From positions 124,001 through 188,000 of the forward strand of contig NZ_MAFC01000004.1 of the NCBI RefSeq assembly GCF_002013465.1: a stretch of DNA of 64,000 bases, given 5' to 3'. Below the pieces are notes generated by a model, which saw only the letters and a program-made list of their open reading frames with translations, had not been told where the DNA came from and searched no databases. Source of the stretch: Mycobacterium sp. D16R12 (GTDB lineage: Bacteria; Actinomycetota; Actinomycetes; Mycobacteriales; Mycobacteriaceae). Shown here one piece after another: positions 55,171-64,000 of this stretch. The number at the start of each line of letters is the position of its first letter. Within the stretch, counting starts at the first letter, position 1. The position numbers were made by a program, and so were the translations under genes.

Positions 55171-56400
55171 TCAGGCCGTGGCCCTACGACGCGTCTTTCT
55201 GCGCTCGCGTACCGCGGCGAATGCCGACTTCAGCCCGCGCCGCTCGCGCGGCTCCAGCTCGTCGAACATCTTGACGCTGCGCGTTTCCGGCGCATTGTCG
55301 GCGGTGTACGTCAGGTACTTGTCCGGCAGCGACAGCTTGGCGATGGTCCGCCATGCCTTCGCGTACTGCACCAGGAACGGCCCCGAGGTGTACGGCAGGT
55401 CGTACTTGTCGCACAGCTCGCGCACCCGCACCGACACCGCGGTCAGCCGGTTACTCGGCAGATCCGGGAACAGGTGATGCTCGATCTGATGGCAGAGGTT
55501 TCCGCTCATGAAGGCCATCGCGGGGCCCGCGTCAAAGTTGGCGCTGCCCAACATCTGTCGCAGATACCACTGCCCCTGACTCTCGTTCGTCAGGTCTTGC
55601 TTGGTGAACTTCTCGGCACCATCGGGGAAGTGTCCGCAGAAGATGACGGCGTTAGACCAGATGTTCCGGATCACGTTGGCCAGCGCGTTGGCGGTGGCGG
55701 TCTTACGGAAACTGCCCGACGGCGAGAGCGCGCTGGCTGCGGGGTACAGGACGTAATCCTTGGCGACCTGCTTACCTATCTTGGCCAGCACCTCTTCACG
55801 TTTGGCCGCGAACTCTTTCTTGTCGGCGCGTCCCTGCGCCACCTTGCCCAGCTCCAAATGCTGTGCACCAACACCCCATTCGAACAGGAGCATCAGCAAT
55901 GTGTTGTACGCGAGGTTGCCAAGATTGAAGGGCGACCACTTCTTGTCGCGGGTGATGCGGAGCAGCCCGTAGCCCACATCGTCATCCATACCGAGCACAT
56001 TCGTGTACTTGTGGTGGATGTAGTTGTGGGTCTGCTTCCAGTGCGAGGACGGGTCGACCATGTCCCATTCCCAGTTGGAGGAATGGATTTCGGGATCGTT
56101 CATCCAGTCCCACTGGCCGTGCATGACGTTGTGACCGATCTCCATGTTCTCTACGATCTTGGCCACGCCGAGAGTCACCGCTCCCGCCCACCAGGCGGAC
56201 CGCTTCTTGCTCGCTGCCAGTAGCACGCGCCCGCTCAGTTCCAGGGTTCGCTGCGCCGCGATGGTGCGGCGGATGTAGCGGCGGTCGGCAGCTCCGAGCG
56301 ATTCCTCGACATCCCGACGGATCGCGTCCAGCTCGTGCCCGAGGGCCTCGATATCGGCCTCAGTGAGGTGCGCGAATTCCTGGATATCCGAAATCGCCAT
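55171..56400 (-). CDS. desA3: Membrane acyl-CoA delta-9 desaturase DesA3
   Basis: A 409-residue integral membrane desaturase. The three histidine boxes are GHNVMHGQWD, HWKQTHNYIHHKY and HQIEHHLFPDLP, which bind the diiron centre. It makes oleoyl-CoA from stearoyl-CoA, using electrons from the reductase encoded immediately upstream. The tail is basic (RERRKTRRRATA), as in homologues where the C-terminus controls stability. The start is ATG 56400. A 24-bp palindrome lies 38-61 bp upstream of the start, between this gene and the reductase gene. Confidence 0.95.
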   Translation of the reverse strand: MAISDIQEFAHLTEADIEALGHELDAIRRDVEESLGAADRRYIRRTIAAQRTLELSGRVLLAASKKRSAWWAGAVTLGVAKIVENMEIGHNVMHGQWDWMNDPEIHSSNWEWDMVDPSSHWKQTHNYIHHKYTNVLGMDDDVGYGLLRITRDKKWSPFNLGNLAYNTLLMLLFEWGVGAQHLELGKVAQGRADKKEFAAKREEVLAKIGKQVAKDYVLYPAASALSPSGSFRKTATANALANVIRNIWSNAVIFCGHFPDGAEKFTKQDLTNESQGQWYLRQMLGSANFDAGPAMAFMSGNLCHQIEHHLFPDLPSNRLTAVSVRVRELCDKYDLPYTSGPFLVQYAKAWRTIAKLSLPDKYLTYTADNAPETRSVKMFDELEPRERRGLKSAFAAVRERRKTRRRATA

Positions 56401-56437
56401 CTGTGAGCTCCCTTCGCCGGTTCGTGCCTACGATAGC

Positions 56438-56461
56438 GTAACCTACGGCACCGTAGGTTAC
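56438..56461. promoter_or_regulatory. 24-bp operator upstream of desA3
   Basis: Perfect inverted repeat GTAACCTACG and CGTAGGTTAC with a GCAC spacer. The same 10-bp arms occur again at 57657-57680 upstream of the reductase. A TetR-type repressor is the natural reader. Confidence 0.82.
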
Positions 56462-56474
56462 TAGACCGTAAACC

Positions 56475-57614
56475 TCACACGTCGAGTACGCAATCCCCCG
56501 ACGCTGCGGAAACGCAGGTTTGGATCCGCGATCCCGGCTCGTGCTCGGCGCCGTTTCGCAGGTCGCGCGCATGCCCTTCCAGCAGCGGCACCACACAGGT
56601 CTGACAGATCCCCATCCGGCACCCGAAGGGCATCTGCACCCCGGCTTCCTCTCCCGCCTCCATCAGCGAGGTGGCGGCATCGGCAGCGCGCTGCTTACCG
56701 CTACGCGCGAAGGTGACCAGACCGCCCTGCCCGTGCGGCGCGGCACGTGACACCGCGAATCTCTCCAAGTGCAGCAGTTCGACATGGCCCGCATCCGCCC
56801 ACACCCGCTGCGCATCGTCGAGCATGCCTTCCGGGCCGCACGCCCACGTCTGACGTTGCGACCAGTCGGGCACCTCGGAATCCAGCGAGGAAAGATCCAG
56901 ACGACCCTGAGTTTTCGTCGTCCGCAGCCGGTACTGGTAGGACGGGTGCGCATCGGATAGCGCCGCGAGCTCTCTGGCGAACATGACGTCGCTCTCGGTG
57001 GGCGCCGAGTGCAGGTGCACCACATCGGGCAGCGGGAGGTCCGCGGCGGCCGAGCGCCGCACCAACGTACGCAACATCGACATCACCGGGGTGATGCCAC
57101 TGCCCGCGGTGAGGAACAAGATCGCGGGTGGTGCGGGGTCGTCCAGCACGAAATTGCCCTGCGGGGCGGCCAGCCGGACGATCGTGCCCGGCTCCAGGCC
57201 GTTGACCAGGTGCGTAGAGAGGAATCCCTCAGGCATCGCCTTGACGGTGATGGTGATGGTGCGCCCCGAACCGCCGGCGTGCATCGGTGCCGATGTCAGC
57301 GAGTACGACCGCCAGCGCCAACGACCGTCGATAAGCACGCCAATGCCGACGTACTGACCGGGGTGATAGTCGAAGTGGAAGCCCCAGCCCGGCCTGATTT
57401 CCAGGGTCGCGGAGTCACTCGTTTCCTTATGCACGCTGACCACGCGGCCCCGCAATTCACGCGCAGACCACAGCGGGTTGGCCAGACTCAGGTAGTCATC
57501 CGGCAACAGGGGCGTGGTGATGCGAGAAGCCAAGCCACGCAAGACGTTTACCGCAGCATGGCGTGACTTGGGCCCACCCGGAGCCGATGAGTCGAGCCAA
57601 GAAGCCAGTTTCAC
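56475..57614 (-). CDS. NADPH oxidoreductase partner of DesA3 (ferredoxin reductase plus [2Fe-2S])
   Basis: A 379-residue flavin and iron-sulfur reductase (Rv3230c-like). The FAD domain has [13 protein letters not shown] (RxYS type) and the NADPH domain [15 protein letters not shown]. The C-terminal plant-type [2Fe-2S] domain has the ligand pattern CRMGICQTC followed by [11 protein letters not shown]. It passes electrons from NADPH to DesA3; this pair was shown to be one desaturase in tuberculosis. GTG 57614 is used ([10 protein letters not shown]); frames further upstream run through the operator palindrome. A 74-bp gap with a palindrome separates it from desA3. Confidence 0.93.
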   Translation of the reverse strand: MKLASWLDSSAPGGPKSRHAAVNVLRGLASRITTPLLPDDYLSLANPLWSARELRGRVVSVHKETSDSATLEIRPGWGFHFDYHPGQYVGIGVLIDGRWRWRSYSLTSAPMHAGGSGRTITITVKAMPEGFLSTHLVNGLEPGTIVRLAAPQGNFVLDDPAPPAILFLTAGSGITPVMSMLRTLVRRSAAADLPLPDVVHLHSAPTESDVMFARELAALSDAHPSYQYRLRTTKTQGRLDLSSLDSEVPDWSQRQTWACGPEGMLDDAQRVWADAGHVELLHLERFAVSRAAPHGQGGLVTFARSGKQRAADAATSLMEAGEEAGVQMPFGCRMGICQTCVVPLLEGHARDLRNGAEHEPGSRIQTCVSAASGDCVLDV

Positions 57615-57656
57615 AGCCGATGACCTTCCATTGACGAAGGAGATGCCCAGCGAGGC

Positions 57657-57680
57657 GTAACCTACGCTACCGTAGGTTAC
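57657..57680. promoter_or_regulatory. 24-bp operator upstream of the DesA3 reductase gene
   Basis: GTAACCTACG and CGTAGGTTAC with a CTAC spacer: the same arms as the site at 56438-56461. It lies 43-66 bp before the reductase start codon, where a bound repressor would block the promoter. Confidence 0.82.
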
Positions 57681-57716
57681 CGGTCGGGAACAGGCCAATC
57701 GGCCAGGTCATGGCGC

Positions 57717-58223
57717 CTACAGCAAGTCGAGCAGGAACGGCAGTTCTTGGGTCGCATACCAGGCCAGATCATGGTCTTGCGCATCCCCGACCACCAGCTC
57801 GGCATCCTCGTCGCCCAGGTCCGCGGCGTCGATCACCTCGGCCGCACGCACCACGTCAGATTCGGCCTGCGCCAGGTCGACATGCGCGGCCACCACCGCC
57901 GATATCGGCACCGCAGCCGCCAGCCGCACCACGGCATCATCCAGGTCCGGACGCAGCTTGGCATCGTCGGCGGTCGCGACCAGCACCGCCCGCCGGGCCG
58001 GTAACTCGTCGTCGCCGTCGTGGTTGGCCAGCAGCCGTAGCGAGGCCAGCGCCGCCTCCCGCATCGCCACCTCGGATAACTCATCCTCGTCGCCCGCGGA
58101 ATAGGCCTCGCGCAGCGCCGGTGTCACCGCGAAAGCGGTTCCGTTCACCGGCCACAACTCGCCGTCGGCCACCAATTCACGCAGCATCGCGAGCGTCACC
58201 GGGATATAGACCTGCATGGGCAT
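57717..58223 (-). CDS. Conserved actinobacterial protein of unknown function (Rv3231c type)
   Basis: A 168-residue acidic protein beginning MPMQVYIPVTLAML, without membrane spans or known catalytic motif. The N-terminal half is a mixed alpha/beta region (FAVTPALREAYSAGDEDELSE) and the end is DHDLAWYATQELPFLLDLL. Homologues occur throughout mycobacteria at this place. The start codon shares one base with the stop of the upstream acyltransferase (TAATG), so translation is coupled; ATG 58217 is an alternative start. Function unknown. Confidence 0.82.
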   Translation of the reverse strand: MPMQVYIPVTLAMLRELVADGELWPVNGTAFAVTPALREAYSAGDEDELSEVAMREAALASLRLLANHDGDDELPARRAVLVATADDAKLRPDLDDAVVRLAAAVPISAVVAAHVDLAQAESDVVRAAEVIDAADLGDEDAELVVGDAQDHDLAWYATQELPFLLDLL

Positions 58224-59632
58224 TACTGCGCCGCCTCCAACAATTCGTCGAGCGCCTCGGTGATCAGCACCGGAAGCATGTCCGCATCGGGCATCGCATC
58301 ACGATCAGCGTTGATTCCGTAATACACGACGCCGTTGTAGGAAGTCAGCCCAATGGACAACACCTGATTACGCAGCAGTGGAGGCACCGGGTAGATCTCT
58401 GCCAAGCGTGCGCCGCCGATGTACATCGGGGCCTGCGGCCCAGGCACATTCGTAACCAGCAGATTGAACAGCCGGTTCGGCAGTGTGGTGGCGACGCGGG
58501 CCGCCAACGCGTGCAAGGTCGGCGGAACGAATCCAGAGAGCGCCGCCATGTTCGGCACATCCACCAAACTGAATGCCGCTGAATGTGATTCGGTGGCATG
58601 CGCGATCTGTGACAACCTCACCACGGTGTTGCCCTCACCGACCGGGAGGTCGACGAGGAACGGCGACACCTCGGTGGTGGCGGCGCCTTCGGCGAGAACA
58701 TCCAGGTCACCATCCCGGTACACCGACATCGGCACCATCGCCCGAATCATCGAGGTAGTGGTGACCGGCTCTCCCCTGCTCATCAACCAATTGCGCAGCG
58801 CCCCAGCGATTACCGCCAACACCACATCGTTGACATCACAATCGTACTTGGCACGCACCCGCCGATAGTCGGCCAGCTTGGTGGTCACCACACTGAATCG
58901 CCTACTGCGCGAAACGCGTTGGTTGAGTGGCCCGCGCGGGGCGGCACCGCGAGCCGCAGTTCGCACCACCTTGGCCATGCGCTCACCCAACTCGCCGATC
59001 TCGCCCGTCAGTGACGCGGCATCGGCGACGGCGCTGCGCACCGCCTCCAGCCGGGCACCGGGGCGCGCCAACCACTCCGAGACCGCACCGGCAACCAGCT
59101 CGCTGCCGCTCGGTTCATGCTCCGGAACCCAGATGTCCTCACCGAAGTCCGGCGTGCGAGCGGTCCGGTCGAACATGACCTGCCCCAGTTCGAGCGCGGA
59201 TTGGCCGTCCACCAGGGCCTGGTGCGTCTTGGTGTAGATGGCCAGCCGGTTCTTGGACAGCCCCTCGACCAGGTACATCTCCCACAGTGGCCGTGACCGA
59301 TCCAGCGGCCGAGATGTCAAGCGTGCCACCAGATCTTGCAACTGTCCGTCACTGCCCGGGGACGGCAACGCCGAGCGCCGAATGTGATAGGTGATATCGA
59401 AATCGACGTCGTCGAGCCAGACCGGCCGGGCAAGCCCGAAGCCGATCTCCTTGACCCGCTGCCGATAACGTGGCACCTGCGGGAGCCGGCCCTCCACCAA
59501 CGCGAGAAGCTCCTCGTACGTGAAGCCGCCGCGGGGCTTGCGGATGATCGCCAACGAGCCGACGTGCATCGGGGTTGAGCTGTCCTCACTGGAGAAGAAC
59601 GATGCGTCAAGCGCGGACAACCTGATGACCAC
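58223..59632 (-). CDS. Wax ester synthase/diacylglycerol acyltransferase (Tgs3-like)
   Basis: A 469-residue WS/DGAT enzyme that acylates diacylglycerol or fatty alcohols. The usual HHxxxDG active site reads THQALVDG (about residues 137-144): the catalytic second His and the Asp-Gly are kept, but the first His is Thr. ALDASFFSSEDSSTPMHVGS at the N-terminus, VNDVVLAVIAGALRNWL, and NVPGPQAPMYIGGARL are the other family blocks. By position it matches Rv3234c (tgs3). It starts with GTG/ATG at 59632, upstream of the Rv3231c-like gene. Confidence 0.9.
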   Translation of the reverse strand: MVIRLSALDASFFSSEDSSTPMHVGSLAIIRKPRGGFTYEELLALVEGRLPQVPRYRQRVKEIGFGLARPVWLDDVDFDITYHIRRSALPSPGSDGQLQDLVARLTSRPLDRSRPLWEMYLVEGLSKNRLAIYTKTHQALVDGQSALELGQVMFDRTARTPDFGEDIWVPEHEPSGSELVAGAVSEWLARPGARLEAVRSAVADAASLTGEIGELGERMAKVVRTAARGAAPRGPLNQRVSRSRRFSVVTTKLADYRRVRAKYDCDVNDVVLAVIAGALRNWLMSRGEPVTTTSMIRAMVPMSVYRDGDLDVLAEGAATTEVSPFLVDLPVGEGNTVVRLSQIAHATESHSAAFSLVDVPNMAALSGFVPPTLHALAARVATTLPNRLFNLLVTNVPGPQAPMYIGGARLAEIYPVPPLLRNQVLSIGLTSYNGVVYYGINADRDAMPDADMLPVLITEALDELLEAAQ

Positions 59633-59807
59633 GATCCGCGCCGCCTTCCCCTAAGAATCTCGCCACTTGCACCCAGCGGCGCCGCCGTGCCGAACGTCCC
59701 GCCAACCGTACCCTGGCGCCCTGGACACCGACTGTGCGATCATGATCGCCAACGTTCTGCGCCTCTCCAGCAGAGCGAATGAGGGGGCTCATTCACTGGA
59801 GGGGAAA

Positions 59808-60278
59808 ATGTCTCATCGCTATGTCACCCGGGTGGCCGATTACGAACCCGCGCCGGTGCCGGCCAGCCTGCCGCCGGCCTGTCAGTCACCACGTCCGGCG
59901 AGGTTGCGCCAATCGCGGGCTCGGCCAGCGGGTATCGACCGCCAAGTACATCTGCGCGAACAATCTCCGCCGCCTCAGGCGGTTGCGTTCGCCGATGCCG
60001 CCATGCGCCGGGTCCTGGAAGTCATGGACCGGCGCCGGCCGATAGTCCAGCTGCGCCCGCTGCTGGCCGACGGGCCACTGAGTGCGGTCATGGCACGGTC
60101 CTCGCGCACCCCCACCACCACCGCGGCCCGGCTCTGCAAGATTCGGGTGCGCCGCTGCGCGGACGACACCGCCGAGATCTTCGGAACCTTCGAGCGCGGT
60201 GGACGCATCAGGGCATTCGCCGGACGCATCCAATCCGTACGGGGTAACTGGCGCGTGGCCGCGTTGCAGCTCGGCTGA
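59808..60278 (+). CDS. Rv3235-like Ala/Arg/Pro-rich protein
   Basis: A 156-residue basic protein. The first 60 residues are Pro/Arg-rich and probably disordered. The second half has a folded look (ADAAMRRVLEVMDRRRPIVQ, VRRCADDTAEIFGTFERG, AGRIQSVRGNWRVAALQ), the last segment resembling the actinobacterial Rv3235 family. ATG 59808 follows GGAGGGGAAA, a strong ribosome site. It is followed by secA1 on the opposite strand; in tuberculosis several genes lie between this and secA1. Function unknown. Confidence 0.8.
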   Translation: MSHRYVTRVADYEPAPVPASLPPACQSPRPARLRQSRARPAGIDRQVHLREQSPPPQAVAFADAAMRRVLEVMDRRRPIVQLRPLLADGPLSAVMARSSRTPTTTAARLCKIRVRRCADDTAEIFGTFERGGRIRAFAGRIQSVRGNWRVAALQLG

Positions 60279-60290
60279 CGCCGACCGCCG

Positions 60291-63092
<2,802 letters not shown>

Positions 63093-63177
63093 GTCAATAT
63101 CCCCTGTACTCGTTAGGACTGGTCAGACTTCAGCGAGTCCCATCGTAGGCGCCGTCCGTGCCAGCTTTCCCGAGCAG

Positions 63178-63537
63178 TCACTCTTGGGCGGTGGTCGTGC
63201 CATCCGCGAGCGCCGCCAGGCGCCGTTCGCGGGCGATGAGGAACAACGGGAACGCGACGCTGATGGCGACGAGGAAGCAGAGCGCGATGTACACCCAGAT
63301 GTGCCTGATACCCAACCGTCGGGCCTCGATAACCATCAGGACAAGGGCCGCGATCGTGAGCAGCATCAGGTCGTTGGTCAGTGAGCCTGCGACGTGATTT
63401 GCATACGCACTGCTCACGACGTCGAACAGCTTCCCGCCGGACGAGATGTATGCGATGTTGTGCCACCAGGTGGCAACCAGGGCGATCAGCGCGATCGCGC
63501 CGTACACAAGGCAGAGGTTTCTGCGAGCGGTACTCAC
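63178..63537 (-). CDS. DUF2834-like small membrane protein
   Basis: A 119-residue protein with three predicted membrane spans (LVYGAIALIALVATWW, DLMLLTIAALVLMVI, IALCFLVAISVAFPLFLI). The features NIAYISSGG and SLTNDLMLL are those of DUF2834. GTG 63537 is used because the longer frame from 63570 starts inside the hairpin that ends the hpf transcript. Function unknown. Confidence 0.72.
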   Translation of the reverse strand: MSTARRNLCLVYGAIALIALVATWWHNIAYISSGGKLFDVVSSAYANHVAGSLTNDLMLLTIAALVLMVIEARRLGIRHIWVYIALCFLVAISVAFPLFLIARERRLAALADGTTTAQE

Positions 63538-63557
63538 AGACGGAAGTATGCGACGTG

Positions 63558-63595
63558 AAAGGGCCCCCACACCAGACCTGGCTGCGGGGCCCTTT
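63558..63595 (-). terminator. Terminator-like hairpin after hpf
   Basis: AAAGGGCCCC (63558-63567) pairs with GGGGCCCTTT (63586-63595); the 18-base loop holds a smaller CCAG/CTGG stem. On the minus strand it lies 25 bases downstream of the hpf stop. The T-run is short. Confidence 0.55.
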
Positions 63596-63619
63596 GCGCG
63601 GGTGATCCGCGCGCCCTAA

Positions 63620-64000
63620 CTACTCCCCGAGGCGTATCAGGCCGTAGTCATACGCGTGCCTGCGGTACACCACCGATGGGCGACCGGAAGACTCATCGTG
63701 GAAAAGGAAGAAGTCGTGACCGACCAATTCCATCTCGTAGAGCGCGTCATCGACCGTCATCGGTCTGGCCGGGTGATCTTTGGTTCGCACGATCTGACCC
63801 GGACCGTGGCCGTCGTCTGCCTCGGCCCCGTTGTGACTGTGCGCACCGTTCACCGCGGCGGGTGGCGTGAAGGCATCGGCGGGCAGAACCTTGGTGGCCT
63901 CGGCCAGCGATACCGGCGTCTTGTCTCCGTAGTGAACCTTGCGGCGGTCACGACCTCGTCGCAACCGGCTTTCCAGCTTGGCGGCGGCGGCTTCCAGCGC
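63620..64000 (-). CDS. hpf: Ribosome hibernation promoting factor, C-terminal part (truncated by window edge)
   Basis: The last 126 residues of a long-form HPF; the ribosome-binding S30AE domain lies outside the window. The visible part begins with a basic helix (KLESRLRRGRDRRKVHYG), then a linker and the C-terminal dimerisation domain (KDHPARPMTVDDALYEMEL, GHDFFLFHDESSGRPSVVYR, YDYGLIRL), which brings two ribosomes together as 100S dimers or, in mycobacteria, stabilises hibernating 70S. Its position downstream of secA1 in the opposite gene-order sense matches Rv3241c. Confidence 0.9.
   Translation of the reverse strand, partial: ALEAAAAKLESRLRRGRDRRKVHYGDKTPVSLAEATKVLPADAFTPPAAVNGAHSHNGAEADDGHGPGQIVRTKDHPARPMTVDDALYEMELVGHDFFLFHDESSGRPSVVYRRHAYDYGLIRLGE

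Overview
The window looks like chromosome of a rapidly growing mycobacterium, most likely the Mycobacteroides abscessus/chelonae group. The GC content is high, WhiB proteins, SecA1, AdnAB, mycoredoxin, EntC, DesA3 and ribosomal protein bL37 are present, and the gene order follows M. tuberculosis roughly Rv3193c to Rv3241c. Rv equivalents given below rest on remembered gene order and family recognition, not on a search. There are no rRNA genes, CRISPR arrays, insertion sequences or prophage genes.

Layout. 1-2000 is an accessory-looking edge: a TetR tail, a silent 0.5 kb stretch, a frameshifted STAS gene and a PAS-ANTAR regulator. 2.1-2.3 kb holds the initiator tRNA with its promoter and a strong terminator. 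2.3-9.3 kb has envelope and protease genes (UPF0182, PDZ-Lon, a DUF2342 zincin, a cyclodehydratase-like protein). 9.4-14.4 kb is an antibiotic-stress locus: three tandem ABC1-family kinase-like genes converge on whiB7, which has a complete attenuator upstream (WhiB7-type promoter, 68-codon leader ORF, intrinsic terminator). 14.4-26.3 kb carries a hydrolase, uvrD2, mycoredoxin, nudC, a K+ channel and the adnAB motor-nuclease.

26.3-33.9 kb has lipV, an alkyltransferase-like gene and a nitrate-assimilation operon (narK-nirB-nirD-nnaR-chelatase) that interrupts the tuberculosis gene order. 33.9-47.4 kb is housekeeping: moeZ, a DUF3152 protein, TetR, rhlE, a ParA homologue, a phosphoglycerate-mutase-like phosphatase, entC and a lipid kinase. 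47.4-55 kb is a regulatory and stress block: whiB1, pdtaS, a biotinyl-domain protein, bL37, rshA-sigH, ybaK, an SRAP protein, aroA and rsgA. 55-64 kb holds the DesA3 acyl-CoA desaturase with its reductase, each behind an identical-arm operator, a wax ester/triacylglycerol synthase, secA1 and the end of hpf.

Links between genes. SigH/RshA (50.4-51.0 kb) probably drive the SigH-type promoter of mycoredoxin (17.5 kb) and perhaps their own promoter. WhiB7 probably activates its own promoter and those of ABC1 copies 1 and 2. The chelatase product would supply siroheme to NirB, and NnaR would control the narK-nirBD promoter. DesA3 and its reductase form a two-protein desaturase that appears to share one repressor. 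The signals most worth testing are the whiB7 leader plus ABC1 triplet and the twin desaturase operators.
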